Of a DNA stretch of 64,000 bases, positions 25,701 to 35,825 are shown piece after piece. Numbering within the stretch: the first letter of the stretch is position 1; each line of letters begins with the position of its first letter. The notes beneath the pieces are model-generated. The model made no database searches, was not told where the DNA came from, and saw only the letters and a list, made by a program, of their open reading frames with translations. Position numbers and translations under genes: made by a program. Origin of the DNA: Druceiella hillmani (Eukaryota > Arthropoda > Insecta > Lepidoptera > Hepialidae); the NCBI GenBank assembly GCA_039881145.1, contig JAYKKI010000138.1, positions 1 to 64,000 on the forward strand, given 5' to 3'.

Positions 25701-25893
25701 TCGACTTTTTATTTGTTTAACTGTCATGGAACATAAATACATGAGTTTGGATTTATGTGGTGTACTTGGGAAATATACAGTAGGTGTAGTTTTACCATTT
25801 GGAATTTGATTGCTGATAGACTATAAAATGAAAAACTAATAAAATGAAACAATACAAAGAAAATCGGCAAACTAATTAAAAAAGATGTATATG

Positions 25894-26041
<148 letters not shown>

Positions 26042-26224
26042 ATTTGAATGTAAATCAGTTTGCATGGAATTTTGGTCACAATGGAATTATGCGGATTTCC
26101 ACCATAATGGCTTCTAAACCCTCGATACAACAAAAAAAATCAAAGAAAAAAATACGATTTAGCTTTCAAAGTTCGGAGGTAAAAACGTATAGATCAAGGT
26201 AATGGAGTTGTCGATTCATTTTTA

Positions 26225-26480
26225 TAGATACATTTTACCGTTTTCCTCACGCGATTTGCGGCGCCCGCTACACAGCCTGATTTACATAACGTCTCGTCTC
26301 GGTGCTTACGCAGGAACGGAAGAATCGATTTTTATGCGGTGATTTTTCTCGACGACTTGAATAAATATAATACAACGATCCAGTGAATGCACAAAAGTCA
26401 AAGTTAAAGTAAGGAATCGAATTATTTTTCCGTAGTTTACTCTTGGTTGGCGAAATGGTGAAATTATGATGCAGTACCTT
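26225..26480. other. GC-richer non-coding island
   Basis: Distinctly less AT-rich than its surroundings (for example GCGATTTGCGGCGCCCGCTA near 26,251). No open frame of good quality crosses it. It contains a TTTTTATGCGGTGATTTTT stretch near 26,329 and TCAAAGTTAAAGT near 26,398, which resemble Hox/Cdx-type and nuclear-receptor half sites. It could be a regulatory element. It is not identified. Confidence 0.25.
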
Positions 26481-26540
26481 TATCGCAAAAATAAATTTGA
26501 ACAAAAACAAATGTATACGTAATTTAATTCCCAACGTAAT

Positions 26541-27390
26541 TTACTATTTGGAAAGTTACTTATTTTTTTTTCTTTTTCTTTCCTGAAACGACTGATATGT
26601 ATTGATTCACATATTCTGGACTGGGAATGATCTTATTGATTTTGACTCGATGTTTTAATCAAGTTTTACCACGAAAATTATTACAGATGCTCATAAAATT
26701 CACCAAGGTGAAATAAATAGCACCTAGTGGCAAATAATATTACTTTATGGCCCCGAATCATACAAATTTTAATAGAAACGCCAAAAGCAAGGTTTCATCA
26801 CTAAATGGTAGACGCTATTACTTAACCTTTTGCCTTTTAACTTATTTATTAAATTTTTCCTAGATTTTCTAATTCTGAGTACGCATATACACGGTAGTAC
26901 AGCATAATTTTTTTTAGGACCCACGGATATTTACCGTGGCTCCACTAATGAAATATAAACAACACAAATATTTTGATTGAAAAATGATTTTAGGGAAATT
27001 GGACAACTTTGTATATAAAAAAATCTTCATGATTTTCCTTTTATCTCTCAGGCAGGATTAATTTCCAATTTTCTTTGTAACATTTAAATTTTCGTAGATA
27101 TATGAACAAATTACGAAATTTGGTGAGTATAATTTAGAAATGAGATAATTATTAAATTTTTCTGGTGAAAAATAATATACTGTAATGAATATGCGTATTA
27201 TAATGCATATTCCATTTAAATATGGTTTTTCAAAATTTCATCTTTTATATTACGATAAATAGATTGTATTTTGTCCATCACACAGGTGTATGACATATGT
27301 AATTTAAAAATTTGATTTCCTTTTAGGATGAAAATATATAATATGAGAATTTTCAAACTTTCCTAACAGTGTATTTCATCAAGTTACGTA
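26541..27390. other. AT-rich stretch, no gene seen
   Basis: No open frame above chance, no repeat and no transposon homology seen. Confidence 0.5.
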
Positions 27391-27391
27391 A

Positions 27392-27571
27392 AATATTTGT
27401 TTAAATACTCGCTATTGTGGAGTAATACACCTTAGAAAGGTAAAAACTATTAGGAAAGGAGAAAAACTGGAAATTCTGCCATATTCTTGGAATCCAACGG
27501 GTGATAGTTATTTGACGTTTTTGGTAGAAGATGATCAAATAAAGACATATTTAGATGATTCATGCAAACAA
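27392..27571 (+). CDS. Possible exon or coding relic, unidentified
   Basis: An ATG-less open frame of 59 codons ending in TGA at 27,569-27,571. It contains RKGEKLEILPYSWNPTGD and FLVEDDQIKTYLDDS. The residue mix (charged, Trp, Pro, Gly) is unlike the Lys/Asn/Ile/Phe mix of chance frames in this region. A weak acceptor-like CACCTTAG lies inside at 27,428-27,435, which would leave 45 codons. I do not recognise the protein. It could be a last exon, a transposon fragment or chance. Confidence 0.25.
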
Positions 27572-27949
27572 TGAGCTCAGTAAAAAGTTTAGAAGTATGA
27601 CCCTTCCGGTCATCAAAACTGACAAATATTTATTAGAAAAATGTATCCATTTTAAAAAATTACAAAAAATATTTTTGGCTCCATGAAAACATTTAACTAC
27701 TTAAATTTACAAAGCAAATAAACTACTGCAAAAACCCGGAAAACTGGTTTCCTCATTCTGAGGTTATATTGGAAACTCCTCGCCCACAACCGATAAAGCT
27801 GCCGTCTACTAAAATGAAATAGAGGAGTCTCCACAAATATTGTAAAGACAATATTAATATGGTAAGCAAAAATAAAAACCGTTGAAAAAAATATAACACT
27901 GTATACAACAAGGTACGTAATACGAGATGTTCACAAGCCGCATCGTCTA

Positions 27950-28150
27950 TAAGGACCATCCAAGTGCGAGAACCTTGATCCGAGTTTAACCCATTTCTTC
28001 ATAAGCCGCCGCCCATAAATATGTATGGGGACAATACCAATTCCCGTCGCGATGCTTGAAGTCAAGTTGGATGTCAAGTGCTCGCGCAGATGAGTGATTA
28101 AAAGTTTTAGAAAATTTCTCGTCGATGACGCCGCAGCATATTTTACTTTC
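27950..28150 (-). other. GC-richer block with overlapping minus-strand frames
   Basis: Two minus-strand frames run in parallel here: one with HREHLTSNLTSSIATGIGI and one with KHRDGNWYCPHTYLWAAAYE (28,174 down to 27,986). Neither is clearly real, but the base composition is well above the local background. The DGNWYCPHTYLWAAAYEEMG stretch looks more protein-like. It could be a decayed exon or transposon piece. No family recognised. Confidence 0.25.
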
Positions 28151-28928
28151 ATTGTAATCAAACACAATTTTCAATGAAATAAAAGTTATAATGGAACATA
28201 GTAATATATTTGGATTTCTTTATAAGGAATACAAATTTCATAATTATTTAATACAGCTGTATACTGAGGTTATCAACATACACCTATAAAGAAAACATTA
28301 TCGAACACGAACGATGTGGTATTTATTTCAAATCTGTTTTGTGAGAGGTTTCTTATAAGATAAATGAAATTGAAGTCAAAATGTTTAATGGATATATTAG
28401 GATAATGAAAAATAGATATTATTTGAAGTGAAGCATGTAATTAAATTAGGAAACGATATATTACGGATGAAATTGGTGAAAATAATATCGTTTATGGCAA
28501 ATTTATTATATTATGTTATTATAAAAAGATATGTGTCTGTATTGGAGTGTAATATCGTGAAGGTGTGAGTTACATAATGTATCTAAGCCTATAATTCATA
28601 TTTCCAATTTTTAATCGATTTACCTGGATAAAGAATAATACCTATGCCAAAAGTACGATTTATTCCCGCACCGCAGTCAAAAGATCAAGAAAATTTAAAG
28701 AGTATATATGATAGTTCGATGCTCTTTAGTATATTTAGAAAGAGGAAATTTGATACAGTTATACATATTATTAAAACTCACAAAATTATGATAAAAAAAA
28801 ATAGATTACCGCCCTTAGATGTGAAATGGAAAGTAATTATTTTTTTTGCACACCTCTTCTAAGAACAAATATTTGAAAAACTTTATGAAAAATTTTTCGA
28901 TACAGTGATCTGTTAACAAAATATTAAG

Positions 28929-29018
28929 ACAATTAAATGAAACTACGTGATGCAGTATTATTTCTACTTTCTTAATTTGTTTACCCCGACCTAGGTTTCG
29001 TTGTATTACAACATCTTC
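28929..29018 (+). mobile_element. Palindromic transposon, copy 2 (half copy)
   Basis: ACAATTAAATGAAACTACG through CCTAGGTTTCGTTGTATTAC to ACATCTTC: exactly one arm of the family's inverted repeat. It lacks the loop, the second arm and the asymmetric head. The break is at the point where the hairpin would turn back, as expected if copying or repair stopped at the hairpin tip. Confidence 0.85.
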
Positions 29019-29421
29019 GTGATAATCTATAATGGTTTTGACACATTATTAACGTTGTGGGTGAAGGATACTTAAAGATGTTTGTCCTTATGATGAACGA
29101 TATATGTATGTAGTATGCTTCTCCGAAAGAAAGATAGTTTGTTATTTTTCGCTACTTGTTATGAAGTTGTAAATTTACATATGTATCAGTTTAAGTCGCC
29201 TGATAAAAACAACAAAAACTATTTCTATATATACTTGAGAACTATTCTTTTTTTATTGTAATTTAGGGTTAAAGTTGTTATCGAACGCTTTATATCGAAA
29301 AATATCGCTTTCTTGTTTCTTAACATTATGCTTATTCAATGTATGTATAGAAATAATTGCTGTTTTTGTCGAACTTTTCTCACGAAATATTATTATATAT
29401 AAGTATTATATCAAATTTTTC

Positions 29422-29566
29422 AGACCTAACTTTTGATATTAGTTATAGAGCAATGCAGCGTGCCGAGCAAATTATGCGACAGCAGTCTAGAAGGAAATAT
29501 CGTGCAATAATAACTCGTGAACTTGGTTTGTTTAATAGAGCATGTCTCAATACTTTTCAAAATTAA
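29422..29566 (+). CDS. Candidate terminal coding exon, unidentified
   Basis: A good splice-acceptor sequence (ATCAAATTTTTCAG, ending at 29,421) is followed, in one frame, by 47 open codons and a TAA ending at 29,566. The peptide is polar and basic (MQRAEQIMRQQSRRKYRA, then IITRELGLFNRACLNTF), probably helical. G+C is about 40%, well above the flanks. An AATAAA signal lies about 180 bases downstream (near 29,748). I recognise no family. The frame is also open upstream to an ATG at 29,357, but that part (MLFLSNFSHEILLYI..) looks like intron. No upstream exon could be assigned: the 72-codon frame at 28,644-28,862 (MPKVRFIPAPQSKDQENLK..) with a GTATAT donor-like site after about 20 codons is only a guess. 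Confidence 0.35.
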
Positions 29567-30029
29567 ATATATAATAGGCGGTATGGTGTTTCGTGTGCTG
29601 GCATAATTTCCTTTTAGCGTGTACATTCATTGGTTTACTTCTGTAAATTTTAGCGTAATTATGTAAAATCTATCTTTGAGGTATTGAATATATGTCATAT
29701 ACTTGCAAAATTTTATTAAAATTTATTGACCCCTTTAAACTTAAAGGAAAAATAAACAAATATATAAATAGACCACTTTTTAATTTCTCAACATTAGAAG
29801 GAATTTCTTAACTTGGCTTTTAGTTATAGCCAATATTGATTACATTATGGGCAAGCTGTCATAAAAGGAAAAAATACGCATTATTTATACATTTTTCTAT
29901 ATTCGCACCTTTATATGATATACACAGAAATAGATAAAATTTCATAGAGAAACTTGAAATTTATTTATTTCGCAGCTAGCTTCATTACCAAACTTTTTTT
30001 AAATGTTCGTGTAAGAATTGAAGTATATG

Positions 30030-30125
30030 TAAATGAAGGTCTCAATTTTTTTTTCATAATTTTATATTGCATATTTAAAAAGATATTTAAAAATATGTAC
30101 AAATAATTACTACTTATTCCACAAC
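30030..30125 (+). repeat. Dispersed repeat fragment (CATAATTTTAT block)
   Basis: GTCTCAATTTTTTTTTCATA followed by ATTGCATATTTAAAAAGATA and TACAAATAATTACTACTTAT repeats the second half of the 16,130-16,390 / 52,770-53,372 family. Confidence 0.45.
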
Positions 30126-30754
30126 TACTAAGCCAAAAATCTTGAAAAAAACAAAGTTGACAAAATCTGACTAGAAGATTACAAAAACCCATCGCAATTA
30201 TCTTAGATCTTAGATTTTTTAAATACGTTTTTACACTTGTTAGAGATATAATAGTCAAAAGGTTTACGTTGTGTAATAATCAATATGTTTCATTTACGTT
30301 CAATACGTTTCTTTAATAATTAATGTTTGTGAATAGTTCTAATTAATGTTTGGGAAACTTTCCGAACCAATTGACTAAATGTTTATAAGTACTTCAATGT
30401 GTATGAATCGCCATAGTGCAAGTGTTACTCATACTTCACAGGTTTTTATTTTTATTAATAACTTCAGAAATAAGAAGATGTGACGAAAATTTTTGAGCAA
30501 TTTGATTTGAAACTCTTTGTAATTTATTTTTCATACTTTTTCACAAATAAATCATGCATTATATACACTCTCATATTATACAAATTTCATTTATATTTAT
30601 ATGAAAAAACATGTAAGATTAGTAGTTAAATTTGAAATAAAATGATATAATTTTTTTTTCCAATTAATTTTGTCCCATTAATTACCATAATTATGCCAAT
30701 ATAAACTTTTCCAGTGGCATTGTTCAACTTTTATAAGATTGCAACAGATATTTG

Positions 30755-30892
30755 ATAAAAGACGCCTCACCTCATTTCACCACCATTACGGGAAGCTCCG
30801 AAAGTCTACGAAATTAAGCGGGAGGGAGCGGGGTCACATTCTTTTTTGTTATCCCGCTAATTAGGAACTAATTAGGTGTAGGTTAATTAAAT
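30755..30892. promoter_or_regulatory. Cluster of homeodomain-type sites in a GC-richer island
   Basis: Two perfect 8-bp palindromes CTAATTAG (30,857-30,864 and 30,868-30,875) lie 11 bp apart centre to centre, one helical turn, and TTAATTAA follows at 30,883-30,890. The left part (30,755-30,840) is GC-richer and non-coding (GCGGGAGGGAGCGGGGTCAC at about 30,819). TAAT palindromes are the standard core sites of homeodomain proteins, and same-face spacing would favour paired binding. Function is inferred; in 70% A+T DNA single TAATTA sites are common, but the spacing and the island are not. Confidence 0.35.
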
Positions 30893-30909
30893 AGAAAATA
30901 TTATAGGGA

Positions 30910-31300
30910 CTGTGGAGGGATTTTGTTGCCCAACTTTAAAGAAAAAGATCATTGAAATGCACTACATCACAACATTTGATAAACTGAATGAAGCTATCGA
31001 GGAAAATAGATGCGGAAAACTGGACAGAATTGTATTGCTTTGCATGAAAACGCGGCTGTTCATAAAAGCAAAGTTGCGATGGATGCTGTTCATAATCTCG
31101 GCTTTTAGAAGCTGATTCACCCCCCCTATAGCTCTGACCTAGCTGCCAGTAATTTTTAGGTGTTCACATACCTGAAGAAAGAGCTCCGAGGAGGAAAATT
31201 TAAGGAGGACAGTGGGATGAAGGAAGCAATTTCGGCTCATTTTCAGGGCAAAACCATAAAATATTTTTTTTTATGGTTTAGAAATATTAATTTTAAGATC
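30910..31300 (+). pseudogene. mariner-family transposase fragment (3' half)
   Basis: A second, different mariner relic. Across frames it shows FDKLNEAIEENRCGKLDRIV (about 30,978), then an LLxHENA-type second-aspartate motif (here LCMKTRLF in one frame, frameshifted), VAMDAVHNLGF, HPPYSSDLAASN (third catalytic position, normally D, apparently N) and YLKKELRGGKFKEDSGMKEA (about 31,160). It ends around HFQGKTIKYFF near 31,270. The N-terminal half is missing. Wording differs from the copy at 18.4-19.5 kb, so it belongs to another lineage of the same family. Confidence 0.85.
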
Positions 31301-31848
31301 TAATAAATATATTTAGCTTATGGGAGTCCATATTGAAAAAGATAAATAGTTTCTATTTTATTTATCCTTCTCTTCCGGGAACTTTTAGGTCTTCTCTGGA
31401 AAGTATCCCATTTCCATCTTCGCCGTAGAACATAAAAAATGAAAGATTGTGTAACTCTGTTACTGATAATTCTATTTCAGATAATCGATTCAATCGTTTA
31501 GACTCTAGATCATCACTAAAGATGGTAATTTTAGGTAAATATATTTAAATATTTGCATTTTATGCAACTTTGGCTAAATAATACAAAAAACAAAAACAAA
31601 AAACAAGATCCTGAATGTTAATTTATACCTTAGTAAACTTTTTCACCATAAAGAAAACTTACTTTTAAAAGGCTGGCATAAACAAACTGATTAATATTAT
31701 TTTACTAAATTGAAAACTAGTGAGAAAACGGAAACAGAAAAGCAAGAAGTAGGCTAAAGATAAGTACTTTCAATGAAAACCATTTTTATACAAACTAGCA
31801 AAGGAACAAAAATAAAAAGAATTTAAAAATTTTAGCGCTTTCGTAAAA
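31301..31848. other. AT-rich stretch, no gene seen
   Basis: No supported feature. It would be the downstream flank of the small minus-strand ORF at 31,849-32,052. Confidence 0.4.
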
Positions 31849-32052
31849 TTAAGCAATGTCATCAATAAATTCCAAGTTAAATTGTAATAAAACACATGGT
31901 ATGAATGAATTCAAAGAAGAAGAATACACACTGGAATAGTTTATGAAAATATTAGAAAAAGAATGCACTGAAATCATGAAATAGCTTTTACAAATAGAGA
32001 TCAAAGCTACGAATAACAGCAGGCATAATGCGATGCTAAATTTGATATTCAT
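31849..32052 (-). CDS. Candidate small secreted peptide or its first exon
   Basis: On the minus strand an ATG at 32,052 opens a 67-codon frame. It begins MNIKFSIALCLLLFVALIS, a textbook signal peptide (short charged start, hydrophobic core, small residues before a likely cut near ISICKS). The rest (YFMISVHSFSNIFINYSS..) is not a recognisable mature peptide and has few cysteines, so the true exon may end early, for example at GTAAAAG right after SI or at GTGTGTAT further on. This ATG is preferred over the ORF's earlier one (32,148) because a promoter-like TATA plus initiator lies between them and would start transcription just upstream. It could be a small secreted-peptide gene such as a defence or signalling peptide, a pseudogene, or chance. 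Confidence 0.35.
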   Translation of the reverse strand: MNIKFSIALCLLLFVALISICKSYFMISVHSFSNIFINYSSVYSSSLNSFIPCVLLQFNLEFIDDIA

Positions 32053-32069
32053 TTCGAATACGATTTTGA

Positions 32070-32125
32070 ACTGAACTGATATCGTAGTGTAAAAATTGAA
32101 TGTATACCTAAATTTTCCCCGAACT
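32070..32125 (-). promoter_or_regulatory. TATA plus initiator promoter upstream of signal-peptide ORF
   Basis: On the minus strand, GTATACAT (TATA-like, starting at about 32,105) lies 28 bases before the A of TCAGTTCAGTT (32,079-32,069), which fits the arthropod initiator TCAGT. The ATG follows about 25 bases later. Just before the TATA element is GGGGAAAATTT (32,120-32,110), which only partly fits an NF-kappaB/Rel site. Spacing is what is expected of a core promoter; the individual motifs are weak. Confidence 0.35.
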
Positions 32126-32994
32126 TGACTGCAGAATTGTTGGGCCAACTATTCTCTCAAATTTTCCGCTTCAACCAGATCTAGATTGAGACTGGCTGAG
32201 TATAACTTAATCGAACACTTACTCGACCGCACTTAGCGATCCTAGTATAGACTGATCGCAATAACGAGTTTAGAAATGGAAATTTTAGGGAAATTTAGCA
32301 AAAATTTAGGGTAAATGGTGTGGAATGGATGGTAGTTTAACCTTTTCATGTAGAATTTAGATCACTGTTTAAAAAGCGGTTAACCGTTAAATCCTCATAT
32401 TTGGATATTACTTTGGCGATTTTGAATGTAAATTCGATAAAGAAAGGATTACGATCAAAATCTTGTTAAATCTTTGTAAGTCATGCATAAGAATATATAA
32501 ATAATGCATAAGAATATAAAATGGATTTTAGAAAACTTGAAAATTTTATTTTATTTAGGATATGAAAATATTTGTCAGCGCCCGTCTGACAAATAATGTT
32601 ATAACAGCGGAAGTTTTCCGGTTGAACCCCTTGATTATGGACCTGTAAGAAGATCAAACTTTCGTTAAATGTTTAATTTCATCTTTTTTTAAGTTAAAAT
32701 AAGAAAGAATGCTTCCACTCTATATAAAGATTTTATTTCTGTTTAATTTAATAAACTCAAGGCAATAAGCGTTTGTTCCACTTTTATTGACAAGAAAAAT
32801 AAAAATCCAAATTTATGTATTGTATAACTTTGATATCACAAATCATTTTCCTAGTAAACTTTAAAAAAAAAGCTTATGTTTGCTTTCGTAAGCATTTATT
32901 TTAATACATTTTTCATATTTTTGTAAGGTAGTAACGATACTTACCGAATAAAGATAGTATATTTAAATATCAAAAATGATCTATACGTCACAGG

Positions 32995-33345
32995 CCGATT
33001 GTTGATAGGCTATTATAAAACGCCGACGTTTTACAAATAGCCGGACAAATATTCCCGTAGATTATGCAACATTCGAACCGATTGTAATGCGTTGTGATAT
33101 TAAAAAAAGCCCAAGTCGATTATCAAACCTAATTATTTTTAGGTTCACTCGGGTTACGTTATTACAACGCATGACTGAATGGAACACATTTGTAATTGCT
33201 TTAAACAATTACCAGGCTATTTGTAGAACACCGTCCTTTTGGAAACGGCTTAGGCTTTTTATGAATGGCTTTATTGAACAATCGGCTGGAAATATATGTA
33301 CGGCAAAGTACCAGCAAACACTAACACTTATGGGACTGAACTGAA
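32995..33345. other. Complex island with nested hairpin and paired TAATTG sites
   Basis: A nested hairpin at 33,008-33,042 has an outer stem GGCTATT/AATAGCC and an inner stem TAAAACG/CGTTTTA around CCGA. At 33,192-33,212 GTAATTG and CAATTAC face each other across 7 bases. The island is GC-richer than its flanks. An open frame at 33,087-33,344 (85 codons; MRCDIKKSPSRLSNLIIFRF..) covers part of it. Its residue mix is plausible but no domain is visible. Regulatory element, decayed exon or transposon piece are all possible. Confidence 0.25.
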
Positions 33346-34960
33346 TACTGAATAAAACTAATACAGATTACCGCCGGCGCTACTACAGGTCAATATTGGT
33401 TGAAAAGCAATAAAGTAGAAAACATTGGTATACTAACATAGGCCTTCTTTATTTTATTATATTAATTCTCCTTAGTTCCAATGTTACCTTTTTACTTTTG
33501 AATTCCTGGAAAATATATAGTCGATTAGACGAGAAAATCGATTTGAAATATGTAAATTCTCGTAATAAAGTCACCATAAAATAACATAAACCAACTTCAG
33601 AGAAACATAAATATGAGAGAAAATTACTCCTTTATAATTACACGTAATTAACAAACACTCCTGGCATATTTGCTTCTTAATCAACTTTTCCACTTACTAA
33701 ATTAACATGACTTGATGCGCGACTATCGTCCTTCCAAACTTGGATTTACCTAACTAAATAATAACGTGAATATAATTCTAGCTGCAGGTCACGTTATTCT
33801 CGGAAATGTAAATAGTGGTGTGGTAGATAGAAGTTTACATGCAGGAGGGTAACGGTGACGATAAACGTCAAATTATTAAAAATTTAAATATTTACCCTAA
33901 ATTTTAAAATATCCTATATATATTACACGTAACACAAAGAAAAAAAGTAATTTTCATTTTATTTATAACCTTTAATTATTTCGGTTAAATTTCAAATAAT
34001 GAAATCAGATGCGTGAATATCAGGACATATTTAGTTATAAAATAGGTTTAAACGCCAACTTGGTGCGCCCCCACACCAATACCTTTCAATTATTATTTTT
34101 CCTCCAAACACGTTTGTACTCTTCTCAAAGAGCTACGTTATTCAGTAAAATAACACATATTTAGGTCGCTGAAAAAACCCAAATGAAAAGAAAATCATTT
34201 ATTTTAATATTTACAAATTATAGTAATTGTATTTAAGCTCAAGATCTTCAGTTGACTGGGTATTACAATAGATCTGAAGTAATGTCTAACTAACATTAAG
34301 TCACCTATATTCATTATACATTAATATTCAGTTTATAAACTTCTCTTATTATTTAAACCATTTATAATTTATAGATACTTGGCCTAATAACGACATCAGT
34401 AAATAAAGCCGATGATCCTTATAAATTCTTACTGAGTAGCCGCTGTTGTGTGGCGTTTTTAAACTTCCACTCTCATATGTGGTAGGGAGTGGGTGGAGAT
34501 CGCCACTCCCTTAAGATGTATTGCTGGGGAATATGAAGTATTAATATCAAAAATTTAGTATCAAAGGTATGCTAGTTGAATGTTGAATAAGAATTATTTA
34601 AAAAAATTACGAAAAAAGATCTGAAATTAAATAAAGGATTGATTATAAAAATAAGATAAATAGAAAATTTAAATTAATTATACAAATATAGACAGTCAAA
34701 GATAATTAATCACCAAATGGAATACGATATAATTTAAAGTATTTTTGAGTAGAGTAAAACTACATGGAATAGAATATTTGGAAGATACCGCCGAGGGCGA
34801 CCACCAAGTTGCATTGGTGGACCTACTTTTATTAGATATACCGTTTAGTCCAGACATCTGAAGTTCCTGACATTTAAACTACGAAGGGAAATTCAACTAA
34901 GAGAGTTTGTAAATTATTGACAATATAAAAAAAATTATATGCATGGTATCATTTTATTGT
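33346..34960. other. AT-rich stretch, no gene seen
   Basis: Unique AT-rich DNA. A GC-richer spot at 34,440-34,520 (GCCGCTGTTGTGTGGCG, then GTAGGGAGTGGGTGGAG) has no open frame or recognisable motif. Confidence 0.4.
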
Positions 34961-34963
34961 AAA

Positions 34964-35259
34964 TAAAATTGATTTATTGAATATATTTGGCGTTAATTTT
35001 GTAGAAATTCATTATTCACAATTAAATGAAACTACGTGATGTATTATTTCTACTTTCTTTAATTTTTTTACCACGGCCTAGGTTTCGTGGTATTACAATA
35101 TCTTCAGGTGGGCTGAATATTATGTAGCTGCAAAATCTTTGCTAACAGCCCACCTGAAGATGTTGTAATACAACGAAACCTAGGTCGTGGTAAAGAACTT
35201 AAAGAAAGTAGAAATAATACTACATTACGTAGTTTCGTTTAATTGTGTAAAATTGATTT
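34964..35259 (+). mobile_element. Palindromic transposon, copy 3 (full)
   Basis: The element is 34,976-35,247 (272 bp), flanked by the perfect 12-bp duplication TAAAATTGATTT at 34,964-34,975 and 35,248-35,259. It starts with the asymmetric head (ATTGAATATATTTGGCG, then AATTTTGTAGAAATTCATTA), then the inverted-repeat arms (first arm about 35,016-35,110, second about 35,150-35,247), and ends CGTTTAATTGTG. Loop near 35,111-35,149 with TTTGCTAACAGCCCACC. Confidence 0.92.
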
Positions 35260-35339
35260 GTTTAAGTCAATAAATAAATGTAAATTACATCAAAGCTTAT
35301 ATAATTTTAATAACGTGGTTTTTTTAATAAAGGAATCCT

Positions 35340-35375
35340 TCAAGTGTTAATCCGATTCGCACTCGACCGGTTAAT
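35340..35375 (+). repeat. Tail-like piece of insect-type dispersed repeat
   Basis: GTGTTAATCCGATTCGCACT then CGACCGGTTAATTTTT resembles the tail of the repeat whose head is at 25,641. The body is not recognisable. Confidence 0.35.
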
Positions 35376-35825
35376 TTTTGTATTTATTGTGTTTTTAGTG
35401 TTTCTCTTGAAATATATATGGTGATTGTTCATCGATTTCTTTATCCGTTACATTTATTTTTTACGGATGCGATTTATATTAAAAAACTTATATTTGGTAC
35501 AATTACATCTAGTGATGCACCAAAAAAAAATTGATTCTTTAATTGAGGATTAATTCCTAATTAACTAAAGATGAAATTAATTGTGTCGAACATACTCATT
35601 TTTTAAATTTAAACTTTGATTTAGGAAAGTTGATGAATTTTGTATTTTTTGGTTAACAAAATTTGTATTATGAACTTCCTTTCACATATCTTAGATGTTT
35701 TTCGGACATAGGAACAAATAGATTAATGGAGAAACAAGATCGACATGTTATGACTAACTCTTCGAAATCTTTACACACGCATCACTTATCTAAACAAATT
35801 TTGATGCTGCTATATTTTATAACAG

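Noticed and set aside
34976..35247. Palindromic element as a hammerhead-ribozyme retroelement
   Set aside because: I looked for the CTGANGA and GAAA core in the arms and did not find it in a workable arrangement.
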